Assembly (NCBI RefSeq): GCF_000384415.1
Contig: NZ_ARVU01000001.1
Location: 310,001 to 374,000 of the forward strand
Origin: Cycloclasticus pugetii PS-1
GTDB lineage: Bacteria > Pseudomonadota > Gammaproteobacteria > Methylococcales > Cycloclasticaceae
Direction: 5' to 3'
DNA: 64,000 nt
Part shown: positions 27,897-36,560 of the stretch, piece after piece
How the letters are laid out: each line of letters opens with the position of its first letter
Numbering within the stretch: position 1 is the stretch's first letter
Made by a program: the position numbers and the translations under genes
Notes under the pieces: model-generated
Seen by the model: only the letters and a program-made list of their open reading frames with translations
Databases searched by the model: none
What the model was told of the DNA's origin: nothing

Positions 27897-29003
27897 TTAA
27901 ACCGTTGGCATAGCCTTAAGTTTTTCAACCACCTTGTCACCGAATGCATCTGTGCTAATCATCTTAACGCCACTACCTGGCTTAGATAAGTCTGCCGTTG
28001 AGAAACCATCAGCAAAAACGCCTTGCATGGCAGCCCAAACATTTTTCGCTTCTTCAACCATGCCAAAGCTATATTCAAGCATCATAGCAACAGAGCCAAT
28101 CATGGAATACGGGTTGGCAATGTTTTTACCAGCAATATCCGGCGCAGAACCATGAGAAGGTTCGTAGTAAGCTTTCTCGTCTCCTAGGCAAGCAGAAGGC
28201 ATTAGGCCTAATGAACCAAGAATACCGCCGCCTTGATCACTTAAAATGTCGCCAAACATGTTTTCCATTACCATCACATCAAACTGCGTTGGGTTTAAGC
28301 AAAGCAAAGTTGCGGCAGCATCAACTAAAATATTGATGACCTTAACATCTGGGTACTCTGTAGCAACTTCTTCCATCACCTCATTCCATAAAACGGATGA
28401 TTTAAGAACATTACTTTTATGTATATTGTGAAGTACTTTTTTACGACCACTGGCTAATTTGAATGCGTGGTGCATAATTTGGCGAATTTGGTTTTCGTCG
28501 TACTCCAACGTTTCTTTAACATAACGTAAACCGTCATCATTAACGCCAACTTCCTTGTTACCAAAATATAAGCCGCCGACCAGTTCGCGAACCATGATGA
28601 GGTCAATGCCATCACCAATAATTTCAGGTTTTAGCGGAGAAAAGTGAGCCAAACTTTGTGGAAGAGAAACGGGGCGGTAATTGGCGTAAGTTTTGTAGCG
28701 ACGACGCATAGGTAACAATGCACCACGTTCAGGCTGTTTGTCGATAGGAATTTTTTTTGATTCTTCGTGGCTTAAACCGATAGGGCCTTTAATAATGGCA
28801 TCGGCTTGATCGCAAATGTCTTTGGTTTCTTGTGGGAAAGCATCACCTTTTTCAAAATATCCACAAGCACCAAATAAAGCGGGCATTAATTCAAATGTTA
28901 CATCATTGCGTTCTTCAACGAGTTTTAAAACCTTAACGGCTTCTTGCATAATTTCTGGGCCAATACCGTCACCCGCCATAATGGCAATTTTGTAATTTTT
29001 CAT
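27897..29003 (-). CDS. leuB: 3-isopropylmalate dehydrogenase family enzyme
   Basis: 368 residues with an AGGT Shine-Dalgarno. Family motifs: IAIMAGDGIGPEIMQEAV at the NAD/substrate-facing start, QPERGALLPMRRRY with the substrate Arg residues, MVRELVGGLYFG, the Mg-binding region NMFGDILSDQGG and HGSAPDIAGKNIANP. It performs the oxidative decarboxylation after LeuCD. It is convergent with leuCD rather than in their operon. The substrate loop is somewhat unusual for LeuB, so action on methylmalate in a citramalate route is possible. Confidence 0.88.
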   Translation of the reverse strand: MKNYKIAIMAGDGIGPEIMQEAVKVLKLVEERNDVTFELMPALFGACGYFEKGDAFPQETKDICDQADAIIKGPIGLSHEESKKIPIDKQPERGALLPMRRRYKTYANYRPVSLPQSLAHFSPLKPEIIGDGIDLIMVRELVGGLYFGNKEVGVNDDGLRYVKETLEYDENQIRQIMHHAFKLASGRKKVLHNIHKSNVLKSSVLWNEVMEEVATEYPDVKVINILVDAAATLLCLNPTQFDVMVMENMFGDILSDQGGGILGSLGLMPSACLGDEKAYYEPSHGSAPDIAGKNIANPYSMIGSVAMMLEYSFGMVEEAKNVWAAMQGVFADGFSTADLSKPGSGVKMISTDAFGDKVVEKLKAMPTV

Positions 29004-29084
29004 GAGTTTACCTGTCGATTTAATAAATATAAGAGAGGGATTTTACGCGACTAGAGGCGTGTGTGCCATTATCACTTAGATTGT

Positions 29085-29114
29085 TTTTCAGTCTGTAGGC
29101 GCTTAACGTATAAT
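29085..29114 (+). promoter_or_regulatory. Candidate ychF promoter
   Basis: A perfect TATAAT at 29109-29114 has TTTTCA (29085-29090) 18 bp upstream. It lies 34 bp before the ychF start in the divergent leuB/ychF gap. Confidence 0.6.
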
Positions 29115-29148
29115 AGCGGCCTGTATAGAACTTCAAAGAGATGACCTT

Positions 29149-30240
29149 ATGGCTTTAAATTGTGGAATTGTTGGCTTACCAAATGTTGGTAAATCAACAC
29201 TTTTTAATGCGTTGACGAAAGCAACCATTGCAGCAGAAAACTATCCATTTTGTACGATTGAGCCAAACACGGGTATCGTACCTGTGCCTGATTTGCGCTT
29301 GGATAAACTGGCACAAATCGTCAAGCCAGAGCGCGTAATACCGACAACATTCGAGTTTGTGGATATTGCTGGGCTAGTGGCTGGTGCCTCTAAAGGGGAA
29401 GGTTTGGGGAATCAGTTTTTAGCTAATATTCGTGAATCAGATGCTATAGCACATGTAGTGCGTTGTTTTGAAGACGATGACGTGATTCATGTGGCAGGAA
29501 AAATTGATCCTTTAGCCGATATTGAAGTGATTCAAACTGAATTAGCCTTAGCAGATATGGCATCGTTAGACAAAGCGTTGACCAAAGCAACCAAGGCATC
29601 GAAGTCTGGCAACAAAGATGAATTAAAACGTAAGGCCTTAATTGAGCAAGCGCTGGCGCATTTGGATTCAGATATTACTTTAAGAACATTAGGCTTAAGT
29701 GAAGACGAGTTAAAGTCATTTTCAGACCTGCAATTGCTGACATTAAAACCCATGCTATATATTGCCAACGTACAAGAAGATGGGTTTGTGAATAATCCAC
29801 ATTTGGATGCTGTGACAGCATTAGCGCAAAAACAAGGCGCCGAAATTGTTGCCGTTTGTGCAGCCATGGAAGCTGAAATTATTCAGTTAGATGAAGATGA
29901 GCGTGCAGAATTTTTAGAAGAGATGGGTCTAGAAGAGCCTGGGCTTAACCGAGTGATCAGAGCGGGTTATCACTTGCTGGGCTTGCAAACATACTTCACT
30001 GCCGGAGTAAAAGAAGTAAGAGCTTGGACCATTAAACAAGGTGCAACTGCGCCACAAGCTGCGGGTGTTATTCATACCGATTTTGAAAAAGGCTTTATCC
30101 GTGCAGAAATTACCGCCTACGAAGATTTTGTTCAATACAATGGCGAGCAGGGCGCAAAAGAGGCGGGTAAATTGGGTGTTCAAGGTAAAGATTACATTAT
30201 GCAAGACGGAGATGTAACGCACTTTAGGTTTAATGTGTAA
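29149..30240 (+). CDS. ychF: Redox-regulated ATPase YchF (Obg-family)
   Basis: 363 residues, identical to the usual YchF length. G1 [15 protein letters not shown] (9-23), G3 DIAGLV and the altered G4 region (NVQED in place of NKxD, which gives ATP preference) are present. The helical hairpin follows, then the C-terminal TGS domain (about 280-363, [13 protein letters not shown]). YchF binds ribosomes and influences the oxidative-stress response. It is followed by tRNA-Met, as in several gammaproteobacteria. Confidence 0.96.
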   Translation: MALNCGIVGLPNVGKSTLFNALTKATIAAENYPFCTIEPNTGIVPVPDLRLDKLAQIVKPERVIPTTFEFVDIAGLVAGASKGEGLGNQFLANIRESDAIAHVVRCFEDDDVIHVAGKIDPLADIEVIQTELALADMASLDKALTKATKASKSGNKDELKRKALIEQALAHLDSDITLRTLGLSEDELKSFSDLQLLTLKPMLYIANVQEDGFVNNPHLDAVTALAQKQGAEIVAVCAAMEAEIIQLDEDERAEFLEEMGLEEPGLNRVIRAGYHLLGLQTYFTAGVKEVRAWTIKQGATAPQAAGVIHTDFEKGFIRAEITAYEDFVQYNGEQGAKEAGKLGVQGKDYIMQDGDVTHFRFNV

Positions 30241-30267
30241 AACTTCGCAGGTATCTGCCTGTTTGGC

Positions 30268-30296
30268 TTGACAAAATAAGCCGAAACTACGAAAAT
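30268..30296 (+). promoter_or_regulatory. Candidate promoter of tRNA-Met
   Basis: A perfect TTGACA (30268-30273) is followed after 17 bp by GAAAAT (30291-30296). The tRNA starts 18 bp beyond the -10. Confidence 0.55.
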
Positions 30297-30314
30297 TCAC
30301 AGCCTTCAAAGTAT

Positions 30315-30391
30315 GGTCATGTAGCTCAGCTGGTTAGAGCACGGCATTCATAATGCCGGGGTCGGTGGTTCAAGTCCACCCATGACCACCA
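30315..30391 (+). tRNA. tRNA-Met (anticodon CAU, elongator type)
   Basis: 77 nt with encoded CCA. Acceptor GGTCATG (30315-30321) pairs with CATGACC (30381-30387). The anticodon arm GGCATTCATAATGCC carries CAT and the T loop is GGTTCAAGTCC. The fully paired first acceptor position and lack of three GC pairs in the anticodon stem exclude initiator tRNA. A tRNA-Ile2 with lysidine is a lesser alternative. Confidence 0.93.
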
Positions 30392-30550
30392 TTTCAAGTT
30401 TTGCCTTCAAAAATTACGCAACTTTTACTACGCGACTCTTAAAAAGAGCTGTTGGTTTTGTTTGCTTATCATTAACAGCATTATTTGGTTTTCAATGTTA
30501 TTTGCGTACTATAGTTACTAAACGACGGCACGCAAAAAAAGGAATCAGTG

Positions 30551-30901
30551 ATGAAAGAAGGGATCAACTACACCGCGTTATGTTTCACGATAGCGATAGC
30601 TATTTTCTTAGGCAATGGTCTGCTTTTTTTAGCAGAAAAAGCGTGGAAGACTTATGAGTTAAGAGTGGCTGCTCAACTGATGGAAGAGTCAACTGCAAGA
30701 ATGAAGGTTGAATCTGCTAAGCGAATGGAAGAATTGCAAACCCAAAATCGCGAAAGAAAAAGAATCGCAGTTATTGAATCAGCTAATCAAAAGAACGTTC
30801 AAAGAATTAAGCGGGAAACCTGTGATTTTTGGGCGGCAGAATATAGCAAATCCAGAACATCGTACAATAAAGCCATGATGGACTCGGCTTGTGGTCGCTA
30901 A
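30551..30901 (+). CDS. Small membrane-anchored coiled-coil protein, unknown function
   Basis: 116 residues from ATG 30551, with GGA-containing AAAGGAA eight bases upstream (GTG 30548 would add one residue). One membrane helix lies at about 10-28. A long charged helix (about 35-90) then reads as coiled coil (MEESTARMKVESAKRMEELQ), ending in the Cys-containing tail CDFWAAEYSKSRTSYNKAMMDSAC (C96 and C114 approximately). I do not recognise a named family. A terminator follows at about 30990. Confidence 0.6.
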   Translation: MKEGINYTALCFTIAIAIFLGNGLLFLAEKAWKTYELRVAAQLMEESTARMKVESAKRMEELQTQNRERKRIAVIESANQKNVQRIKRETCDFWAAEYSKSRTSYNKAMMDSACGR

Positions 30902-30986
30902 ATACAGCGTCAGCAACCTACCATAAGACTTTGTCACCTATTTTGGTAACCTAAACTTCCGCTGCTAGCATTGCCGTGTGCGAAAA

Positions 30987-31025
30987 AAGCGCGAGCTGTG
31001 AGTTATTCAGCTCACGCTTTTAGAT
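30987..31025. terminator. Terminator between the 116-residue gene and the DUF4405 gene
   Basis: AAGCG-C-GAGCTG pairs with CAGCTC-A-CGCTT (30987-30998 with 31008-31019, one internal mismatch) around a nine-base loop. A-rich sequence lies on the left and T-rich on the right, so it may serve both directions. Confidence 0.75.
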
Positions 31026-31081
31026 TTTTGCAGGGTCTTTTTCATTACTGTGTTAGCGCAGCGACCTGTGTGGCTACTTAA

Positions 31082-31423
31082 TCACTCGTGTGACTCAGCT
31101 TCGGCGGCCAACTCGTCCATAGGTATTGCGATTTCTGGTGGTACTTCGTTATAAATAACTACGCCATATAACCCGATTAATAAAATAATCATTAGGCCGC
31201 CAAACACGGCTACTGATTTATTTTTGATGTAATGGAGGATCGATTTAAAATTGAAACTTAGGTGCGCTAGAACCGCTAGTATCATGATTAGGCCAAACAG
31301 TTTATGCACTGGATGCATTTGAATCGTGAAAGATGGCTTCTCTATAACAAACATCAAAAGCCCCGAGGTGGACATGGCGATAAACGAGACAAAAAGGGCT
31401 ACGGCGACAATTTTCCTGAACAT
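31082..31423 (-). CDS. DUF4405-like small membrane protein
   Basis: 113 residues from the ATG at 31423, which has GGAGAG seven bases upstream; a longer frame to 31492 has no such site. Three hydrophobic helices lie at about 3-25, 40-60 and 72-90. His residues at the helix edges (MHPVHKLFG and AHLSFNF) recall the haem-binding cytochrome-b-like DUF4405 family. The acidic tail ELAAEAESHE follows the last helix. A role in membrane electron transfer is possible but unproven. Confidence 0.65.
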   Translation of the reverse strand: MFRKIVAVALFVSFIAMSTSGLLMFVIEKPSFTIQMHPVHKLFGLIMILAVLAHLSFNFKSILHYIKNKSVAVFGGLMIILLIGLYGVVIYNEVPPEIAIPMDELAAEAESHE

Positions 31424-31525
31424 ATTAACTCTCCAATTTTTAGTGTGTGACTGAGCACGTTTGAACTGAGTTGACCATACTACAGCGTGCATCTAAACGA
31501 AACGATATAATGCGGGCCATGTTGG

Positions 31526-32830
31526 TTAATCCTTCCTAAGCGCTTCAAACTTAGCGGCCATTGTGGGGTTCTTTTTCGTTAACTTTTTAACGGTTAGGTC
31601 ATCTGCTTTGTTATTCGCTAAGCGCAGGTTATTTTCTGAGCCAAGAAGGGCATCCTTAGTTTTCTGCAGGTGGTCGATTGTTTTATCAATTTCGGTAATG
31701 GCGGTTTTAAACTTTTTAGATGCTAAATCGTAATTTCGCGCAAAGCCTGTTTTAAATGCATCAAGTTCTTCTTCAAAATGAGTAATATCAATATTTTGGG
31801 CTTTTACAATGGCCAGTTCTTGTTTGTATTTCAGTGAATTTTGAGCCGCATTGCGTAGCAACGTTATTATTGGAATAAAGAACTGTGGCCGAATCACGTA
31901 CATTTTTTTGTAGCGATGTGAGACATCAACAATGCCCGAGTTATACAGTTCACTATCGGGTTCTAAAAGCGACACAAGAACAGCGTACTCACAGTTTTTT
32001 TCATGTCTGTCTTTATCGAGTTCTTTGAGAAAATCTTCGTTCTTTTTCTTAGTTGCCGTTTCGTCACTTTCATTCTTCATCTCAAACATGATGGAGACAG
32101 TCTCAATGTCATTTTCATCTTTATCGCGGAAAATGTAGTCACCTTTGCTGCCAGTGCGAGCATCATTGTCTTTTTCAAAATAAGATTTTGGGAAAGCAGT
32201 CGGTCGGATACGGTTAAACTCTGTTTCACAATGTTGTTCAAGCGTTTCGCCAACCATTTTGGTAGACAGGCGTGCTTTCATGTCTTTAAGGCGTTCAATC
32301 GTGTCCTCAAGGTCATTAATACGTGTTTCGTATTTATCCTTTAAGGATATTTCTGACATGGTTTTTTCACTTTCTTTCGCGTTAAGTACGGCTTTAAGGT
32401 GTTGAATCTCTTTGTCTTTCTCCGCAGATGTTTTTTGTAGCTGATTGGAGTGATTTGCCGCTGCCAGCTCAGACGCGGCTTTTTTTTCTAGCTCGGCTTG
32501 CCTTAATTTATTGGCTAAATCATCGCGTTCTTTTTCTACTGCTTTAACCGCCTCAGAAACAGCCAGCTGCTTTGACGTATCACCCGCCTCTAACCTTGCT
32601 TTCAGGTCTTGTATTTCTGCATCTTTGGCAGCTGAATTTTTTTGCGCATCGTTCGTTGCTTGTTGTTTAGCCAGCTCGACGGCATTAATTTTTTCTTTTT
32701 CAGCAATGTCTAAGCGCTCATTTAGCTGCTGTGTAAATTCGCTATCACGAACCTGCTTCACGATATCCGCGTACCCAGCTTCATCAATCTTGAATGCTTT
32801 TTTACATTCAGGGCAATGTATATCTTGCAT
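31526..32830 (-). CDS. DUF2130-family coiled-coil protein
   Basis: 434 residues. An N-terminal zinc-ribbon half ([10 protein letters not shown]) precedes a long coiled coil (about 25-190), with repeated [11 protein letters not shown]-like heptads. The DUF2130 globular domain follows (about 195-340), with motifs such as [27 protein letters not shown] and [27 protein letters not shown] (given in part). DUF2130 has a restriction-endonuclease-like fold in family descriptions, but activity is not established. It is a single gene in the accessory stretch. Confidence 0.8.
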   Translation of the reverse strand: MQDIHCPECKKAFKIDEAGYADIVKQVRDSEFTQQLNERLDIAEKEKINAVELAKQQATNDAQKNSAAKDAEIQDLKARLEAGDTSKQLAVSEAVKAVEKERDDLANKLRQAELEKKAASELAAANHSNQLQKTSAEKDKEIQHLKAVLNAKESEKTMSEISLKDKYETRINDLEDTIERLKDMKARLSTKMVGETLEQHCETEFNRIRPTAFPKSYFEKDNDARTGSKGDYIFRDKDENDIETVSIMFEMKNESDETATKKKNEDFLKELDKDRHEKNCEYAVLVSLLEPDSELYNSGIVDVSHRYKKMYVIRPQFFIPIITLLRNAAQNSLKYKQELAIVKAQNIDITHFEEELDAFKTGFARNYDLASKKFKTAITEIDKTIDHLQKTKDALLGSENNLRLANNKADDLTVKKLTKKNPTMAAKFEALRKD

Positions 32831-32936
32831 GGTATTTCTTCCTTTGTTGGTGTGTTTTGTTGGTCGCTACTGTATTGTTCTGTCGCATTTGAAGCTGGTT
32901 TTAGCCCAGCTGATAATTGTTCAAAATAGCGATTTA

Positions 32937-33332
32937 CTAACGGTTTGGCGGTTGATGAAACTCAATAACATTTTTATCAGGGTCTCTAATAAAAAAGAAC
33001 TGTGCGCCTTCAAACTCAACCTCTTCAGTAATGGTAATACCCAGTGCTTTTATAGTCTTTCGTGCAGATTCGATATTCGTTACCTGTAAGGCTACATGAG
33101 TGTAACCCGTATTTTTTGCGGCAATATCCATCAGTACATTTTCTGTGCAATCAGAATCTGCGTTGAGAATAAAGTTTATATTAATACCAGATGGGTGCTC
33201 CATAATGGCAACAGGTTCCGGCCCGATAGGGCCAGCGATAAATTCAAACCCCAGTTGCTGGTAGAACTGTCTAGAGGCATTCAGGTTTTTAACTCGTAAC
33301 CCAATATGATTAATTCGGGTAATTTCTTTCAC
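32937..33332 (-). CDS. Glyoxalase/VOC-superfamily protein
   Basis: 131 residues with two paired beta-alpha-beta-beta-beta units: INHIGLRVKNLNASRQFYQQLGFEF (as NHIGLRVKNL and FYQQLGFEF) and YTHVALQVTNIESARKTIKAL (as THVALQV). The metal-ligand positions are the His in NHIGL, the His in THVAL and the Glu in VIEFHQPP. The substrate is not identifiable: VOC members include glyoxalase I, dioxygenases and resistance proteins. It stands alone on the minus strand. Confidence 0.82.
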   Translation of the reverse strand: MKEITRINHIGLRVKNLNASRQFYQQLGFEFIAGPIGPEPVAIMEHPSGININFILNADSDCTENVLMDIAAKNTGYTHVALQVTNIESARKTIKALGITITEEVEFEGAQFFFIRDPDKNVIEFHQPPNR

Positions 33333-33400
33333 CGTGTATTTTCCCTATTTATTTAGGTTTTTGTTTACCGCCTGCTTCAAGAACAATTTGGAGTGTTTTT

Positions 33401-33706
33401 TTATAGATTAGTGAGTAGTTTATTCATCTTTCCCGCTAGCTCAAAATCCAGTTCGCTTAAACCGCCCACATCATGGGTCGTTAGGCTGATATTAACTTTG
33501 TTATAAACGTTAAACCATTCAGGGTGGTGGTTCATCGCTTCAGCTGTTATTGCGGCAGAGGCCATAAAACCAAAAGCCAGTGCGAAATTAGGAAACGTAC
33601 ACTCTCGGTAAAGTTTGCCTTCTTTTAAACCCCAGCCTTTTATTTCGCCATTTTTCAAACGAGATTCGGCTTCCGTTAATGAGATTAGTTTTTTCATGGT
33701 AATCAC
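33401..33706 (-). CDS. phhB: Pterin-4a-carbinolamine dehydratase
   Basis: 101 residues from GTG 33706 (GAGG five bases upstream); ATG 33697 is an alternative. The active-site motif [17 protein letters not shown] (about 56-72) has the catalytic double His. [17 protein letters not shown] is the conserved C-terminal part. The enzyme dehydrates 4a-hydroxytetrahydropterin, recycling the cofactor of phenylalanine hydroxylase. No phhA is seen nearby. Confidence 0.92.
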   Translation of the reverse strand: MITMKKLISLTEAESRLKNGEIKGWGLKEGKLYRECTFPNFALAFGFMASAAITAEAMNHHPEWFNVYNKVNISLTTHDVGGLSELDFELAGKMNKLLTNL

Positions 33707-33879
33707 TACGCCTCTTAAGTTATCAATCGGTTTTGGTTAGTGGGGAATGGATGCCTATTTTTCGGTGTTAAAAAATAAGCAGCACATCAATGCTTCCAAC
33801 ATATTGAAACCTAAGCTTTTTATCCCGCGATTATGTTGTGCCTTGTTGTGCTGTTTGGTGTAACAAAAATTAAAATGAT

Positions 33880-34068
33880 TTATGCGTTTTTACCGCAACA
33901 CTTCTTATATTTACGGCCATTACCGCAAATGCAAGGGTCATTACGGCCAATTTTTGGTGTTGCTCTGGTTATTGGTGTTTGTGGTGGCGGGCAGCAACTG
34001 GTGTCATTGCAGCTAGACTCTTTTGGCGCTACAGATGGGGTTGATAAATTATGGCTACTTTCATTCAT
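33880..34068 (-). CDS. Small SEC-C zinc-finger protein
   Basis: 62 residues. The C-terminal half [20 protein letters not shown] is a full SEC-C motif (C-x-C-x8-CC) that binds one zinc, as at the SecA C-terminus. The N-terminal half is Ser/Pro/Cys-rich ([12 protein letters not shown]). Proteins of this type are often short stand-alone adaptors; a link with SecB or ribosomes is known only for longer members. The length is unusually small but the motif is complete. Confidence 0.75.
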   Translation of the reverse strand: MNESSHNLSTPSVAPKESSCNDTSCCPPPQTPITRATPKIGRNDPCICGNGRKYKKCCGKNA

Positions 34069-34211
34069 ATGGGTTATTCACTCTTTGTTGAAATTAAACT
34101 ACGGACTGTAATTATAAACCTATAGCCAGCCTATACGGCGTGCGCCTATTTTGAAATGCTTGAGCGCTTTATTTTCTATATTTCTCTAGAATATTTTGCT
34201 TTGCTTGCACA

Positions 34212-34844
34212 TTAGCCATTAAATAGTGGGTAAATTACATTGTTGATGACGTTTATTCCTTTCTCCGTGTGGATCCAAAACAAACCACTTAAATTCAAAA
34301 TAATAGTGACCCAATAAACACGTTTAAACTCTTTTTTGCTCGACTTGTGGCGCAATTTCTTTTGAGCAAAAAAAGCACCCGGCCAGCCTCCAATTAGTGA
34401 AAGCAGATGCAGCGTGTTTTCTTTTATTCTCCAACGATTGTTTTGAGCTGCAGATTTATCAATTGCATATGTGGCAAAAGTAATAAGGCTCATGACAATA
34501 TATATGCCGGTGATAATTAGGGGTAGCTTGCCAAAATAAGTTGAGGTTAATAGCACAGCGCAAAAAAGCGCTATAAAGATCTCACCCAAGTGACTGCCTT
34601 TTTTTGCTTGGCTTCTTTTTTTTAAGTGTCTAGCATCACGAGCAAATTGAATATTTTCAGCTTTATAACGGTTATTATTGTCCTGAACTAATTCATACAC
34701 AATAATTTCGCCATTAACAGGCCGACGTGAGCGAGGTTTAAAGGCTTTAATATGCACGAAAGCGCGCTTTCCTCCACCATTTGGCTCGACAAAACCAAAA
34801 CCCTTCTCATCATTCCAGTTTAAAACTTTACCTTGAAATTTCAT
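34212..34844 (-). CDS. Cold-shock domain plus DUF1294 membrane protein
   Basis: 210 residues. The N-terminal cold-shock domain (1-70) has RNP1-like KGFGFVEPNG and RNP2-like AFVHIKAF. Two membrane helices (about 90-122) follow, then DUF1294 (about 120-205) with AIDKSAAQNNRWRI, LSLIGGWPGAFFAQKKLRHKS (in part) and a final helix. It begins 17 bp after the end of the attC site at 34861-34922, so it may be the next cassette, though no attC is recognisable after it. Confidence 0.85.
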   Translation of the reverse strand: MKFQGKVLNWNDEKGFGFVEPNGGGKRAFVHIKAFKPRSRRPVNGEIIVYELVQDNNNRYKAENIQFARDARHLKKRSQAKKGSHLGEIFIALFCAVLLTSTYFGKLPLIITGIYIVMSLITFATYAIDKSAAQNNRWRIKENTLHLLSLIGGWPGAFFAQKKLRHKSSKKEFKRVYWVTIILNLSGLFWIHTEKGINVINNVIYPLFNG

Positions 34845-34860
34845 GTTCTTGCTTTAATTT

Positions 34861-34922
34861 GGCTAACGTTACGCCTCAGTGTCGTGCGTCTTTGTCGCGC
34901 CCGCTGGAGGTGCTTGTTGGGC
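34861..34922 (-). repeat. Integron attC site at the 3' end of the nucleotidyltransferase gene
   Basis: Read on the minus strand, the 62-nt element starts with R'' GCCCAAC (matches RYYYAAC) and ends with R' GTTAGCC (GTTRRRY with one mismatch). CACCTCCAG near the left end pairs with CTGAGGCG near the right, leaving one unpaired base, the extrahelical-base hallmark of attC. It encodes the last residues of the nucleotidyltransferase (QAPPAGATKTHDTEA) and its stop, as cassette genes commonly do. Confidence 0.75.
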
Positions 34923-35720
34923 CGTTTTTATTCGGTCTTTCAGCTCATCAACCAATACTCTTCTATTGTAATTATGATCTTTAAGCATTTTTCTAAACCC
35001 ATCATCGGGTATTTCGTCGTTGATTATTGCTCGTTCTACAATCCGCTCATCCCAGTAATTGTAGCTCCATTTACCATGCCAATCGGTCAGACCTCCAATC
35101 TGGAAACTCAAGTTTTGTCCAATGATATTATTAACTAACTCGAACACGCTATCTATACTCCCTGATAAACTAACTTCGTCAGAGTATTCTTCTCTCCGAT
35201 ACATATATTTTCCACTTCTGATTTGTAGCATAATATCCACTTCTCGATTACTCATGCCGAAAGCCAAGGCGGCATCGGTATAGCCGAAGCAATATGAGGA
35301 CCGCATGGCGTTTTCACAGTACAAAATGTTTCGTAAAGCCACATATATTACGTCATAGAACCAAAATTTTCCTTCGCTTGAGCAAGGCAGCCACTCAATA
35401 GACTTTGCAAACATTTTGGTTTCTTTAAGAGTCTTTTTCAAGGATATTACGCTTGGCCTATAGCCTCGTATTAAGTCGATTAGCTTTTCTTCGCCTTCGA
35501 CAATCACTCCATCAGTATCTAGATGCGTTATAAAAAGCGCCCCCTTGTCTTTCATTCGGCCAATTGCATCAATAGATAAAAAGGTAATCTGTTGATAGCG
35601 TTCCTTTATCAGCTTAATCGGCGTTTGGTTTTCATCGTGCAAACAAACAAAATCGTGATCACTATTGGGATTCGCATCACCTCTTGCTTGGGACCCACAC
35701 CTTAGCACTAAATATGACAT
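34869..35720 (-). CDS. Pol-beta-type nucleotidyltransferase (cassette-borne)
   Basis: 283 residues. The NTase motif GSQARGDANPNSDHDF (9-24) holds the helix-capping G-S and the D21-x-D23 metal pair; D51 in FLSID is the likely third carboxylate. The C-terminal helical part (about 90-220) is HEPN-like in pattern, but a clear R-x4-6-H RNase motif is missing. It does not show CD-NTase (CBASS) core features beyond the shared fold. Its ATG (35718-35720) directly abuts the stop of the K+ channel gene, so the two are translationally coupled. Its 3' end lies inside an attC site. Target unknown. Confidence 0.75.
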   Translation of the reverse strand: MSYLVLRCGSQARGDANPNSDHDFVCLHDENQTPIKLIKERYQQITFLSIDAIGRMKDKGALFITHLDTDGVIVEGEEKLIDLIRGYRPSVISLKKTLKETKMFAKSIEWLPCSSEGKFWFYDVIYVALRNILYCENAMRSSYCFGYTDAALAFGMSNREVDIMLQIRSGKYMYRREEYSDEVSLSGSIDSVFELVNNIIGQNLSFQIGGLTDWHGKWSYNYWDERIVERAIINDEIPDDGFRKMLKDHNYNRRVLVDELKDRIKTAQQAPPAGATKTHDTEA

Positions 35721-36533
35721 CTATTTAACCAAGCGCTTAACAATGACTGCTGTCACGATTGACCCCCAAATGACTGATAAAAACAGAAAGGCCGTTGTAA
35801 TAATCAAGGCAGGGGTATTTTTTGCGGGTGTGATTTCTCCATATCCGACTGTTGTGAAAGAAACGACAGAAAAATATATTGACTCAAGTAATCCGGCATT
35901 AGCATTCATGCTGGTTTGAGAAACCATCAGGAATGCAAAAAGGGAAATCAAGGCACTTGTAACCACGATTACGTTCCAAATACCGTAGCCATACCCCAAA
36001 GCAATGTCGTAAATTAATCCCGATAAATACTTGAATGGGTGCTTCTTTTTGCCGAATAGATAATCGTACCTTCGGTAAAATTGAAAACGCTTATCGGCTA
36101 TCATCGCAAAGCCTTCTTGATGCATCTTTTTAGAATTCTGAAATAAGGCTTGAAACCACCAGGCATTAACATTCGCCCATTTTTTATGCCATTCGGATTT
36201 ATACGCAAAGGAGGATGGGTCTATATATGTACCTTCAATCTCTGCCTTATAGAAGACACACTCTTTAAACTTGCATTGATGAAACTCACAGTTAATTATT
36301 CTTGCGCCATTGAACTGACATTCACTAAAGGTGCAGTCTAAAAAAATAATATCTTTTATCTCTTTTGCAGAAAATAGGCATCGATCAAAACAGACCTTAT
36401 ATATGCGTTGCTTCGGTCCTTCGACCTCTTTTTTAAATACGATATAGTGCAACTCAATTTTCGAATCTTTTGCGATGTCTAGAATATCGACTTTCTTAGT
36501 TATCTTTTTGTTAATTTTCGGCAACCCAGTCAC
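35721..36533 (-). CDS. Pentapeptide-repeat potassium channel (cassette-borne)
   Basis: 270 residues from GTG 36533, with AAGGA about ten bases upstream. Residues about 43-105 form degenerate pentapeptide repeats (FLDCTFSECQFNGA, CEFHQCKFKECVF). A cytoplasmic linker follows, then a KcsA-like 2-TM channel: TM1 about 186-206, pore helix 218-226, selectivity filter TTVGYGE (227-233) and TM2 about 241-263. Such channels conduct K+. The unusual N-terminal beta-helix may gate it or bind a partner. It lies between two attC sites and is coupled to the nucleotidyltransferase, suggesting a paired system. Confidence 0.85.
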   Translation of the reverse strand: MTGLPKINKKITKKVDILDIAKDSKIELHYIVFKKEVEGPKQRIYKVCFDRCLFSAKEIKDIIFLDCTFSECQFNGARIINCEFHQCKFKECVFYKAEIEGTYIDPSSFAYKSEWHKKWANVNAWWFQALFQNSKKMHQEGFAMIADKRFQFYRRYDYLFGKKKHPFKYLSGLIYDIALGYGYGIWNVIVVTSALISLFAFLMVSQTSMNANAGLLESIYFSVVSFTTVGYGEITPAKNTPALIITTAFLFLSVIWGSIVTAVIVKRLVK

Positions 36534-36560
36534 GGTGATTAGATCCTTGTAATTTATTCA

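Noticed and set aside
30382-30657. 91-codon plus-strand frame after tRNA-Met
   Set aside because: It begins inside the tRNA gene and overlaps the better-supported 116-residue gene in another phase; no ribosome-binding site or family resemblance.
33833-34111. 92-codon plus-strand frame opposite the SEC-C gene
   Set aside because: The minus strand carries an intact SEC-C motif; the plus frame is its shadow.
34100-34211. A further attC after the cold-shock/DUF1294 gene
   Set aside because: No RYYYAAC/GTTRRRY pair with complementary arms could be found there, so the cassette status of that gene stays open.
34869-36533. Interpretation of the nucleotidyltransferase/channel pair as a standard CBASS operon
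   Set aside because: The nucleotidyltransferase has only the general pol-beta motif and no CD-NTase features that I can recognise, and no Cap2/Cap3 or known CBASS effector lies next to it.
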